The notes beneath the pieces are model-generated. The model was given only the letters and a program-made list of their open reading frames with translations, had not been told where the DNA came from and searched no databases. From NCBI RefSeq assembly GCF_947623445.1, contig NC_135248.1:9982977-10046976 (forward strand): a stretch of 64,000 nt of DNA, given 5' to 3'. Shown here piece after piece: positions 51,921 through 63,039 of this stretch; the stretch's first letter is position 1, and each line of letters opens with the position of its first letter. Both the position numbers and the translations under genes were made by a program. Source of the DNA: Clavelina lepadiformis (taxonomy: Eukaryota > Chordata > Ascidiacea > Aplousobranchia > Clavelinidae).

Positions 51921-52413
51921 GGGCTACCATATGTCCTCTTTTAAGAGGATTTGTCCTCTTTTCTAAAGAAAAACAAATTGTCCTCCGAGGACACTGAAAA
52001 ATGCCCAAATGTCCTCCTTTTCTGCATTTTGTACTTTCTTGCTTATATTTTCAACAGAATTATATGTTTATGTGACTTTTCGGCATGAGGCCTAAGTCAA
52101 GTCAAATGACTTTTCTGCGACAGCATGTGGTCTAATCATTTTTCTTATCATTTTTTTAATTTAGACAAACATAAAATCTAAATAAAGCTAAGTAATAATG
52201 CCAAAGAGGAACACTGTGTTTTCTGACGAACTGCGGCAGAAGTATCCTTGTTTCAGAAAAGGAAATAATGATTTTGAAGCTGAATGCATTACTTGTGCAT
52301 ATGCGTATAATTATCCAAAAACATGTGATAAATTCTTTAAACATAAAACTTTATTTGCATTGTACTTGCTGGAGAAATTGTCCTCTTTTTTGGCAATGAA
52401 AATATGGTAGGCC
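51921..52413 (+). mobile_element. hAT-type relic with BED-like frame
   Basis: The left end GGGCTACCATAT is mirrored by ATATGGTAGGCC at the right end. TTTTACC stands just outside both ends, compatible with a decayed 8-base duplication. TGTCCTC repeats lie just inside. The plus frame 52198-52410 (MPKRNTVFSDELRQKYPCF, then EAECITC) resembles the BED-finger start of a widespread hAT-like protein. Only about 70 codons remain. Confidence 0.6.
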
Positions 52414-52541
52414 TATTTTACCAGATTGTTATTGTTGTTGCACTATTCGCACTGTGATTCTTTGCGCAATGCACAAGTACATTCCTCCATGCATCTGCTC
52501 ATATATGTGAGCTTATATAATAATTTGGTGGCACCCATATG

Positions 52542-54390
52542 TAGGAGGGGGTAAAAGACGGACTTCTACGCACTTTTACGGATTCCGTAAAATAGGTAAA
52601 AGACGGACTTCTACGGACTTTTGCGGACTTACCAATTTGGTCGGTTAAATAGAAAATCCTTTTTTTATAGCTGTCGACCATCCGCAATCACGTTCACTAT
52701 GAAGTCCATCGCTTATTATACCAACACAAGTGTTTACGAACTTTTCCTATACTGTGACAAATAAGCTTGATTTAGTTTAGCTACGGACTTTTTCATATTG
52801 AGATGTTCACTTCGAAGTCCGTCGCTCATTATACCAACGCAAGTGTTTATTTGTTTTGGTAACATTTATTGACATTTTTTTCATTATTTATTTTCAAAGT
52901 AAATTTCAAGATTTGGCAAAGTCGGCCATTTTTTGTTCATTAGCTTTCTTTCTTGTTTGGTTAAAAGGGCTGACAGGAGCCTATCGTTTTGAATGTCTTT
53001 GATCGGCGTCGTATCGTAAGTGTAAAAAGATGTATGTTTTTGTAACTTGGACATATTTATTTTCGAGGTAAATTTCCTAAAAAACATAAGGTTATATTTT
53101 AGCTTTTCTGTTGTTTTAAACCTTATATAGCTTGTAAGCCTAACCTTTTCTGCTTTTTCCAATGAAATCTGGTTGATGCTTTGTAGGGCAAAGATGAAAT
53201 GCTTTCAGGCCGAAAAACGTGAAACAAGAGATTCCCACGTCGTGACAAGCTTCTAACGTTCCTGTGAAAATAATTAAAGGTTGCTAAAAGGCATTTATTT
53301 CTGACTGACTTTTGGATAAATATTAGCTGCAATTTAAAAGCATATTAGCCTAACTCAGTTATATGACCGGTTTTGGAGGTGGCCAGACTCTTAATTTTAG
53401 TTATTATGGGTTTTAGAGGGAAAAACATAAGGTGTTTTTGGTTTGATGCTCAGCAAATCGAGGCCCAATGCAGTCGCAAAAATTACCTTTGACAATTTAG
53501 TTTTATCATTTAACTTGTGACAAAACAATTGTTGCTATTGGGATGTGTCAAATTTAGAACAGTTTAGATATTAATATTCATGTTCGTGCGAATAGAACGT
53601 GCGAACTTTGCCCAAACTCCTTTATCAAACAGCTTGTCAAGAAATATAATCATCAATTCATACCTTAATAGTTCTAATTAAGTTATAGTTTAATTTAGTT
53701 CTAATTCATGCATTAATTTTCTTGTGAAATGAAAAGTTCCTTTTTTGTTCACAAATGTATCTGATTGCTACCATTCAAGCGTCCGTGAAAAAGTTCGTAG
53801 CTAAACTAAATCAAGCTTACTTTTCTTACTTTTCACCAAAGAGATTTAAACACATGAGCAGAAACTTCTCTTTTGCGCATGACGTCATTTTTGTTTCTTT
53901 TATTCTCTTGGAGCATATTCTACTTTCGACACGGTCACGGTTCACTACATAACAATAAACATGCAGACGACGACAATGATTTTCAGATCTGTTTGCTGCT
54001 GGAAGAGATTAGTCTTATTATTACGGTGCAGTTGTTGGGATCCAATAGGTGTTAATTTTAATTGAAATTAATTAATGAAATCAGGTGATAGTTTTAGGTT
54101 CAGCAATTAACTTAGTTTCGGTTCCTTGAACTGATAATGCTGCTGTTTTGTATCAAGGCATGGCTTAGCCTAGCCTACTTGAGTTGCGCGGGAAGATTTT
54201 TTCGTTCACCACATTTAAGGTGAAAAATAAAATGAATGGATGTAAAATTTAGATAGACCGAGTCATATTGTATTGTTTCATCTGCGCATAAAATTACGCT
54301 CCACGCGCAGAATAAAAACTTTACAGATTAAGACTCATTAGTACAGGTCTTATGTTGCAGGTTTTGAGTTATTGAAATAAGCTAAATAGT
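52542..54390 (+). repeat. Left inverted end of THAP element
   Basis: It holds the terminal block, CGGACTT-type subterminal units, about 1 kb not found in the right arm (52860-53835), the near-perfect core 53836-54215, and a diverged inner part with TCTTATGTTGCAGGT. The inner edge reaches the transposase start region. Confidence 0.8.
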
Positions 54391-54398
54391 CTGAAATA

Positions 54399-56718
54399 AT
54401 GGCAAACTTGTGCTGTTTACCAATGTGCAACAACAGGTCACCTGCCGTGACTCTCTTTAAGATACCTTCGAGAAAATTTGTAAAAAAAGAGAAGGAAAGC
54501 TGGGCAGAAAGGTTGGAGTGTATCGTGCTGGCTTGCAGAAGCGACGAGCACATAAAAAATCTATTTGCTCGAGATGCTGTGAAAATGTGTGAAGTGCATT
54601 TTGAAAGATCTGACATTGTTTTAAGTAAAATTTGTTTTACATACACTTACATGTAGTGTAGCTAGTGTATTGAGGAAAGATATGTAATGTAATGCCATGT
54701 CTAGCGTTTGATGCAGTGTTTGTTTTCCATGAGATGGTTTGATGCAGAACTTCATAAAATTTACTAGCGAGTGAGCACAGCATAACACTGCATCTGTAAC
54801 AAGCTATTAGTGCAAACCTTCACTGTGGTTTCAGATTAATATATGTACGATTACAAGTATCAAAATTGAAAATGTTCATGTATGCACAAATAAGAGTTTT
54901 TTTGCAGAGGGTTCCCGTAAAGAATTACGTGAAGGAGCAGTACCCACTTTGTCTTTGCCTAAGCTGACTTTGGCGCAGGTACATTCAAGAAAGCCGCCGA
55001 AGAAGCGTATCTTTGAAACAAAAATACATTTCAAATCTGTTGCGTCCTTGAAATCTGCTCGCTTGCCGGAAGGTTGGCAGAGGTCATTTGAAAACAAAAA
55101 TGTTGTTTTTTCTTTTTATGATGGCTGTGATCAACCTAAATACTCGATTGGAGTATTATATGACATGTCATTAAGGATATGCTATTATGGCTGGAAAGCA
55201 CCTCGCTCAAGTTGTATTTACTCCCTGGACATAACTACTCAAACACTACACGGCCCCATAAAAGATATTGAATCGTTTTCAATATGTTCTGGATTGTATA
55301 ATTCTGGAAGTGGCCTGCCACACATGACTACCAGATCTATGACACCATTCAGTTCTGAAAATGCACCAACAGTTAGGAAACTTGCATACAGGTGAAACTA
55401 GTTTTTCAATTGTGCCTATTGCATTTGTTACATAAAGAAATGGGGAAAGATATCACCCTGAGTTAATAAAGTAGGTTTAGGTCTCCTTGAGTAATAAACT
55501 ACTGAAGTAATTGGTGTAAAGATATCAACATGTTTTAAGTTCAGTTGACCTCAATTTTTTGTTTATTTCGTAAAAGCGTGCTAAAATCAACCCTTGCAAT
55601 TTTCTTTATAGGTTCTGTTTGAGTCTAGCTGCTAAAAGTAAAAATGCCTATGAAGAATTACGACAAAGTGGCATTTTACGACTACCAAGCTCACGCACCC
55701 TAAATGACTATCGGTAGCGTATGGGTTCAGTTCTTTGCAATTTGGCTACCTACGAGCAATTGTTTCACTTGCTCACTTTTGTACTGTTTTCAGAAACGTT
55801 TACTGCACTGCACCTGGCATTCAAGATAATGTTTTAGAAGAACTGAAATCCAAAAGTCTCAGTCTAGCATCACATGAACGATTTCTCGTTATATCAATCG
55901 ATGAAATGAAAGGTGAAACTTTTCTTGGTATTTTTAACACTATTAATCACACTGTGTAAGATTCTTATTCATGCTTATTTTGTTTACAGTGAAAGAAAAT
56001 ATTGTGTATAATGCAGCAACAGACCGAATAATAGGATTTGTTGATCTGGGTGTCGACAGACAATACAATAATGAAGCTCCTGCCACACATGCCCTACAAT
56101 TTTATGGTAGGAGTATCCTTAGCAATTTTTCCCGGCCTATTGTCTTTTATGCCACCAAGAATACAAAGGCATTTCACTTGGTTAGCATGTTCTGGGAAGT
56201 GGTTGAATCCTTGGCTGGATGTGGTTTTACAGTCTTAGCACTTGTTGCTGATGGTGCATCCTGCAATCGAAAATTGTTCCAATTGCTCAACAATTCTAAT
56301 TTGACCGTCCCCTATAAGTGCATTAATATTTATCAGCCAGAAATGCCTATTTATTTGATTAGTGACCCTCCACACTTGCTGAAGACAGCCTGTAACTGTG
56401 TGAGATCCAGCCATCCAGGTGGAGCTAGAATGATGAAGTACAATCAACATTTGGTGGTTTGACCTCATGAACAGCCCAGAAGGTTCATACGTCTTAACTA
56501 AGCGCTTAAACCAAGACCCATTGGAGGCCTATTTCGGTCATATGAGACAAACTGGCCGTCGAAATGAAGTGCCTGATATTCACCAATATGCACAATTTGA
56601 AAATGTGATAATGTGCAAAAAGAATATCAAGTCACTTAAGGGGTCAAATGTAAATCACGTTATTGACTGGAAACATGGTGATGTTTGCGATGATCCAATG
56701 CCGAAGCGAAAAAAATAA
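54399..56718 (+). pseudogene. THAP/P-type transposase, damaged
   Basis: Exons: 54399-54624, 54908-55391, 55612-55713, 55794-55912, 55990 onward. Exon 1 is a THAP zinc finger (CCLPMCNN near the start, conserved Trp, CEVHF). The protein continues with KELREGAVPTLSLP, RFCLSLAAKSKNAYEELR, then an RNase-H-like core: LVISIDEMK (first acidic site), GFVDLGV, ALVADGASCNRKLF (second), and SDPPHLLKTACN. The frame ends at TGA near 56460. The next frame, from about 56445, carries the C-terminal WWFDLMNS and LTKRLNQDPLEAYFGHMRQ as far as 56718. The helical middle domain expected between PPHLLKT and FDLMN is missing, so this copy has an internal deletion plus a frameshift. Splice phases before that point are all consistent. 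Confidence 0.85.
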
Positions 56719-57093
56719 CTTGATTTCGAGTGTTTTGACAGTCTGCTTGTGCAATACAGTAACACTTAATCCTTCTTGAGCTAAAACTGACGAAGTACAT
56801 GTAAGAAGACAACTATGTAATGTACATTCATTTTAATGATTTTCTCAGACTTACATTTTGATCAGAGGTTACATGCAGTACTGAATTTAAATAATTGGCT
56901 TTTTGACAGCATCTAATCTTCACGTAAAATTTACATATTTTCATGCACAATTTTTGCAAACATTCATCAAAAACAAGATTTTCAAATATATTTTTTATGT
57001 TACAAACACTCAAAGAAGACATGCAACTTTCCATGATGTGCTCCTTTATGTCTTGTTTCCTAAAGACACTTTCTACGTACATCAACAATTTCA

Positions 57094-58043
57094 CTAGTGA
57101 TTTGCTGGAACTGTAAGATGTCCATAATTGTTATTATTTAAAGCGGAAATCAAGGAACTATTAGTGGTTTCATTACTATAATCAGTTAAACAAGACAATA
57201 GATCTATTTCTCTCGGATTTATACAGCGCTTAGTGAGTTTCTGCAAAATATAACCACCTATGTACTGAATTATGAATTCTTCGTCTCGGGTTAACTTGTG
57301 TAATGTCAAGTGTTTCCCCTTTTTGTTGTGTGCAACAGTGGTAACGTGTGATAAAAATACATCAAACAATTTTCGTGTTAAACATAATGACAATTTTCTT
57401 GGCAAGAAAAATAGTGATGGGATGCACGTAATTCCATCACAGGAGAATTTATGAAACAGTTCATCCGGTGAACTGTACGAAGAAAATAGCTTCATAAAAT
57501 AGTTAACCGCATCTGCAGTTAGATCTGTTTTAACGCCACCCACTGTTTCCCACCATACCATCAGCTTTTCTTTTGTAACATTATTGCAAGAAGATTCTGC
57601 AAGACAAGTGTAAAATTAAGTTTGTTTGATTATTTTAATCGGAATCTGCCAATGATAGAGCTCCAAATGAAATAAGTTTCAAACAAAAAACAAATATACC
57701 GTGAGCAGTTTTTTGATGAGCCAGCAAAGTTTCATTACTTGTGCAGTTATGCAAACATTGTCCACATCTGCAAATAAATATTTTCATTATCAGATTAAAT
57801 GACATCAATATATCAGTACAGCATTTCTTCAAATATTCGTTACGACTTACATTAATTTGTTGTTTTGCTTGGCTGTTTATTATAAATTGGCGAGAACGTA
57901 CACTCTGGGTGACTGCCATACAGGACAAGCTCAACAGCAGTTGGCTAATTGATTAATAGGCATATCCTATCTTACATGAAGTTTGCTGCATCGTCTTCTG
58001 GGTCACAATCTATTTCAATAATTAACTTCAAATTGACATCCAT
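57094..58043 (-). CDS. Transposon-borne C2H2-like protein
   Basis: Three exons on the minus strand: 58043-57976 (MDVNLKLIIEIDCDPED), 57767-57700 and 57596-57094. Phases agree and give 212 residues. Exon 2 codes a finger-like segment, ICGQCLHNCTSNETLLAHQKTAH (C-x2-C with spaced His). Exon 3 is intact to its stop and contains LTRDEEFIIQYIGGYILQKL, a pattern like the end of P/THAP-type transposases. The gene converges on the transposase and starts in the inner edge of the right inverted end. It may be an accessory transposition factor or a split-off transposase domain. Its function is unknown. Confidence 0.65.
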
Positions 58044-58069
58044 TAGATCCCAACAACTGCACCACAATA

Positions 58070-59212
58070 ACAAGATCTGAAATCAGACTTTCAGTAGCCT
58101 ATTTTAATGACACAACACCTGCAACATAAGGCCTATGCTAATGAGTTTAGTTGGTAATTGCCTGGTCGAAGAGAAATGTGGGGAACGAAAAAATCTGCCC
58201 GCGCAACTCAAGTAGGCTAGGCTAAGCCATGCCTTGATACAAAACAGCAGCATTATCAGTTCAAGGAACCGAAACTAAGTTAATTGCTGAACCTAAAACT
58301 ATCACCTGATTTCATTAATTAATTTCAATTAAAATTAACACCTATTGGATCCCAACAACTGCACCGTAATAATAAGACTAATCTCTTCCAGCAGCAAACA
58401 GATCTGAAAATCATTGTCGTCGTCTGCATGTTTATTGTTATGTAGTGAACCGTGACCGTGTCGAAAGTAGAATATGCTCCAAGAGAATAAAAGAAACAAA
58501 AATGACGTCATGCGCAAAAGAGAAGTTTCCACTCATGTGTTTAAATCTCTTTGCTTTTCACAGTATAGAAAAATTCCGTAAACACTTGCGTTGGTATAAT
58601 AAGCGATGGACTTCATACTGAACGTCTCAGTATAGATAAAGTCCGTAAACAATTCGTTGATATAATAAGCGATGGACTTGTAGCCATATTCAAGAGTCTC
58701 CTATCTATATCGGTCGTGAAATCTACCACAGCCAGTATTCTGATATCATTGAACTTGCATTCAACTCAACACACTCTGTCCATATTAAAGTTCATTTTAT
58801 TGAGATCGTAATATATTGATCGATCGTCCAATAAAGATCAAATAACACCACGAGACACAGGCTCGAGTACAAGAAGTCCAAAGATGAAATTCCAAATTAG
58901 ACTGAAAGGGATGATTCAGGTGAACGCTTATATTTGTATCATGAAAACCGTGCACATCTTTGCATAAGACAGGAAATTGTGTAGGCCTACAGTATATCAT
59001 TTTCGACACGTTTAAGAAAGCTAGGGCCTTGTGATCATAACATAAACACAATTTCTCAAGTTACATAATTTAAACTAAAATGCTCATCTATTAGAAAAAA
59101 AATCATTTGAATGTTTAGCCAGCCAAATTGGTTAGACCGTAAAAGTCCGTCTTTTACCTATTTTACGGAATCCGTAAAAATCCGTAGAAGTCCGTCTATT
59201 ACTTACCTCCCT
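58070..59212 (-). repeat. Right inverted end of THAP element
   Basis: Inverted counterpart of the left arm. The core 58177-58555 matches 53836-54215 with almost no differences, and the 57-codon frame it contains is identical in both arms. A second partial copy of the core edge lies at about 58040-58100, where the minus-strand gene starts. Confidence 0.8.
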
Positions 59213-62200
59213 CCCATATGTGGGTTTGGCTTTCATGTTTATTGTTCCAACGATTTCTGTTAAATATCGTGCAGTTTCGTAAGGGATTATATAGTATGAC
59301 AAAGTTTATCCTCGGACAAAGGAGAGTCTTTGCACGACTTAAACCCGGCGATGATTCCTCATGGGTCGAGCCCCGCAGTTACCGAGTTAGGCTGGCCTTT
59401 ACGGAAATTTAAATTGTCACACATTTTTTTATTTCAAATGGTTTTTTGATAGTTAACTTTGAATCTAGGCTTGTCTTTACAATAGACAATAATCCTGTGA
59501 TCACTGCACGATCAGAATTTTATAATTAATGGAAATTGCCGTGATAAAACACTTGATGATTTCACATCATAACAAGGTGATGACTTATCTCATTGCTTTA
59601 TATTTAGTTGATAAATAGTGTTGATTTTTATTTTTTATAGCCTACACACATCACTAATGAAATCTTCTGGACCGGTGTTACAGGTGCATGGGATCGTTTG
59701 ACGTGTAGGTTATACATTCCGGTACTCGCACTGTTGTAAGGCGAATAAGATTGAAAAAAGTTTTTTTGTTAACATTTTGAACTGTATTGGTTATGTAACA
59801 CAAAAAGGAAGCATTGTTCACACCTTGCCAAAGGGAATTACAATGGTAGCGCAACTGTAAATCGAATCCGGTTCACATTTCACCTTTGGTTGTTTAACTC
59901 TGACGTAACGTGCGCAAAGTAAAACTCGTACCTAATGTTTCAAGACTATATGTTAAGTGTGTTGTAATTTGTTTCATTTTATTCAAAAAAATTCATTTAT
60001 ATGTACTTAAAAGTACTGATGTACTTTCCAGTCGGGCACAATGGTAGGCTATTGCACACCTGATACTCCACTGACACCAGTAGGATAAAATGGCATGCAT
60101 TCAGTGGAAAAAGAGTGATGATTTTAAAGATAAAAGGAGATACTTTTTTCTCTCCTTTGTCTAGTACCTTGCCTACCCTCAATGCCTGACATGCCTTGGC
60201 CATGGGTTCCAATGCACACTGCAATTTTCTCAATACTTTGTAGATACCTTAAATCAAGACTGCAGAGTATGGCAGTAGCACTTCTGTAATTTTTTGGCCG
60301 AAACGGTATCACACACCAACATACCAGTAGGTAAAACAACATGCCAGTTTTTCAGTGGAAGAAGAATGAACTCTCTAAAAATAAGAGATTCATCTTTTGC
60401 TTCTTTTTCTGAATGAAAGTCCTCATCTCAGCACCTAGCCACCATCTCTACCATGAATACCAGAAATGACTTGCGTTTCTCACTGGCATCACCAGCTGCT
60501 TTCTAGCACACCTCTCATCGGAAGTTTGCTTCTGCACTAGGGCTGGGAATATTTGTCTGGTTATTATCCGATAGATTCTGCTAGCCATTAGCCTAAAACG
60601 TACATAGATCACAGAGTTTGGTGTAAAATTGCTGGTAATCCATTAACTCATGGAAATTTGATGCCCTGTTAATCATTGAAGTGTTTGAATACTTTGTTTT
60701 CTCGATAAACATTGTGGTTTAACATGACATAAGTTGCAAATACAACCCTTTGTATCAAATTTCTTTATAATTATTAAAAGTTTTGCGTGCATTTAACAAT
60801 GTGACATGACAATTAGCGACTATGGTAACTAACGGCTAAAGAAAATTAGCTAAATTCACAGCCCTATTCTGCATAAAAACTGCTATTCTCTGCAGTCAAG
60901 CCTGCAATAGTAGTTGCGTTTTCAGCATTTAGAGTTTAACCACTTGAGAATCTTTTCTATATAAATAGGTACACTAACTTTATAAATCACTCTAAAATGG
61001 CGTATAGTATTGTAAGTACCTACTTTCTGTGAATTGGTTGTCATGTAAACTTTTCTTTATGACTCTTTGCTCCTACTTCATACTTGCATATTTGCTCAGA
61101 TTAAGTCACAAATTTGCTCTGCTGGTACCTGTTTCCTCTCAGCAATTCTAAAAACATACCTGCACCCACAGTAGGCCCAGTTTGTTTGTTAGCTGTTAAC
61201 TTGTATACTTACAGATACGAGTAACATGTATGTTAGATTTAAAGTCTGAATTTATTAACCGAGTAGATATATTTTGTACTTGAAAATCTAATGAATATGA
61301 CTGGATTGATTTAGGTGCTGGATCCAATACGCAGATTCAACTATGTAGTTTAGTATTACGTTTTTTCAACTTTTTTACAGTTTTAAATTGCTATTTTTAT
61401 AGCTTGGTTGTATTGTCTTGGTTTTTTTGTTAAAAGTTTTGAGAAATCAATCAATTTCGTTATGCCTTACAGAATCAATTAGGCCAAGGTTTTGTCTTAA
61501 ATTTTATGTTGAAAAGTTTTAATTTGCTGCATAGCTGTGGAACTTTTTAAATATTGGTAAGTTGCATACCGTATTATTTGTCGTTTACGTATAACAATAT
61601 ATTAATGGTACTAGTTAATTATTCTACCGATTAATTTCGGTTTTGTTCCATCCCTAAAATAGACCACATTTTAAAGTTATGGATATTATTCAAAAATACA
61701 TTGGGTAAAAAACGGTTAAAACAGGTATTTGCCAGTTTTCAAAATTCCAATTATTTAGCAAACCTACTCACGATCCGTTTTCGCTTTTCTGCAAGTGTAC
61801 GTGACTACAACAATAAAAGCCTATAATAAAAAGAAAACAACGTTTTTCTCTGATTTAGGAAAAGTAAGGAGACTAGGATCGTTTAAAGCGATTTACGATT
61901 AATTTGACACGAAAGCTTCCCCTGATGGATCTATAACGTTATAATCATTCATACATTGCATTTGTTGACAAATAGTGCACATTATTTGTGTTCGCACGAA
62001 TACCACAAATTTGCTAATATTCAAATATATTCGGGTTCGTGTTTGTAGAGACATATAATTACTTTGTATCCAGAGAGGGGCAACCCCTCTTTTAAAGAGA
62101 GTCGCTCAAGTTTTTGCTCTTCTATAAAAAAAGAAGCTCGCTCTTTTTTAACAATTGCAATGTATTTTCATTTAGAGCTGTTTCGAAAATCAGTTGCATT

Positions 62201-63027
62201 CGTTTTTTTGCAAAGTTGCATTGTAGAACTTGGTGTTCAACTGTAGCCTTATAAATGTTATGAAATTTCATGGAAACTGATGGTAAAGAGTTTTGTTTTG
62301 GTCACATCTGCCACATATAATGAATACATAAAGAGAATAGTTCCTACAAGAAATTTTAATGCTTATGTCCTCCTTAAATAATGATTGTTGCAACGAATAA
62401 AATTACTCTCAAAGAAGTCAATAAAAAGACTTCAATTTTTTCTGTTATTAAACCACTATCATCCATTTCATGCATTCACAGTACTGTTTGTGTAAAAAAT
62501 GAGGGGTGAGTGGATAGCACTTACAAAAGAGTGTGCTTGTGGTTTCGATCCTAACTTGAAAAAAGAGCTTCTCTCTCGAAATTGCTTCTATAAATGGAGC
62601 TGGACATGAGGTGCTCAATTTTGAACTTGCTTGTGCCCAGCTCTGGTTGTAACTTCTAACTTGTAACCCTAAACATTTATTGAAGATGCAAGGAGTAAGC
62701 TGTTCCTAATTTGTAAATAATATTTCACTCTTTTGTAAGTTTAACAACACAGTAATGTTCAGTTTTAGTAACAATATATCGGTATATGATATAAATTGAC
62801 ATATATATTTGTTTTCAACCATTTATGTATCTACATGGCTATTGAAAAAGTATATGAAAGTTTGCCCTTTGCTTTTTATGTGATTTATCCAAGTGTAGAA
62901 AAGAAATTTGATATTGATATTGCGCAACGTAAAAATGGCTTATAAATGTCAGAAAGCCACTGCATACTACTTTTATATTATTCCGGTCTGGGTAATTTTC
63001 AATTTTTACTTTGTAATTATTTTTACA
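59213..63027. other. Intergenic with small repeats
   Basis: 59265-59880 is a copy of the repeat at 19140-19430. About 60000-60230 and 60285-60480 look like diverged tandem units (ACCAGTAGG, CAGTGGAAAAAGAGTGAT versus CAGTGGAAGAAGAATGAA). 62490-62550 has a tRNA-like look (GAGTGGATAGCACTTAC, GTGGTTTCGATCC) and may be a SINE head. Non-coding upstream exons of the PAK gene may lie here. Confidence 0.4.
59265..59880 (+). repeat. Dispersed repeat, SINE-like, copy 2
   Basis: Same ordered blocks as 19140-19430 (TCCTCGGAC, CGGCGATGATTCCTCAT, GAGCCCC, CTGGCCTTT, CTTGCCAAAGGGAATTAC), with a longer spacer between the two halves. Confidence 0.5.
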
Positions 63028-63039
63028 GATTGATTGAAA

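Larger units (their letters stand above)
52542..59212 (+). mobile_element. P-superfamily (THAP) transposon, two genes
   Basis: An 8-base direct duplication CCCATATG (52534-52541 and 59213-59220) brackets the element. The left end AGGAGGGGGTAAAAGACGG and the complement of the right end AGGGAGGTAAGTAATAGACGG match, both followed by ACTTCTACG. The inverted ends are very long. 53836-54215 and 58177-58555 are nearly identical in opposite orientation, and outside them AAGTCC...TTATTATACCAA units recur on both sides (52705-52850, 58575-58680). The left arm has about 1 kb of extra sequence (52860-53835). Inside are a plus-strand THAP transposase and a convergent minus-strand gene. Confidence 0.9.

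Noticed and set aside
53873..54055. 60-codon frame, repeated identically at 58335-58532 on the other strand
   Set aside because: The identity comes from the inverted arms of the THAP element. There is no splice partner and no sign that it is translated.
57635..57934. Extra minus-strand exon with SLSCMAVTQSVRSRQ
   Set aside because: It does not keep phase into the C2H2-like exon at 57767. The direct join from 57976 to 57767 does, so the extra exon was left out.
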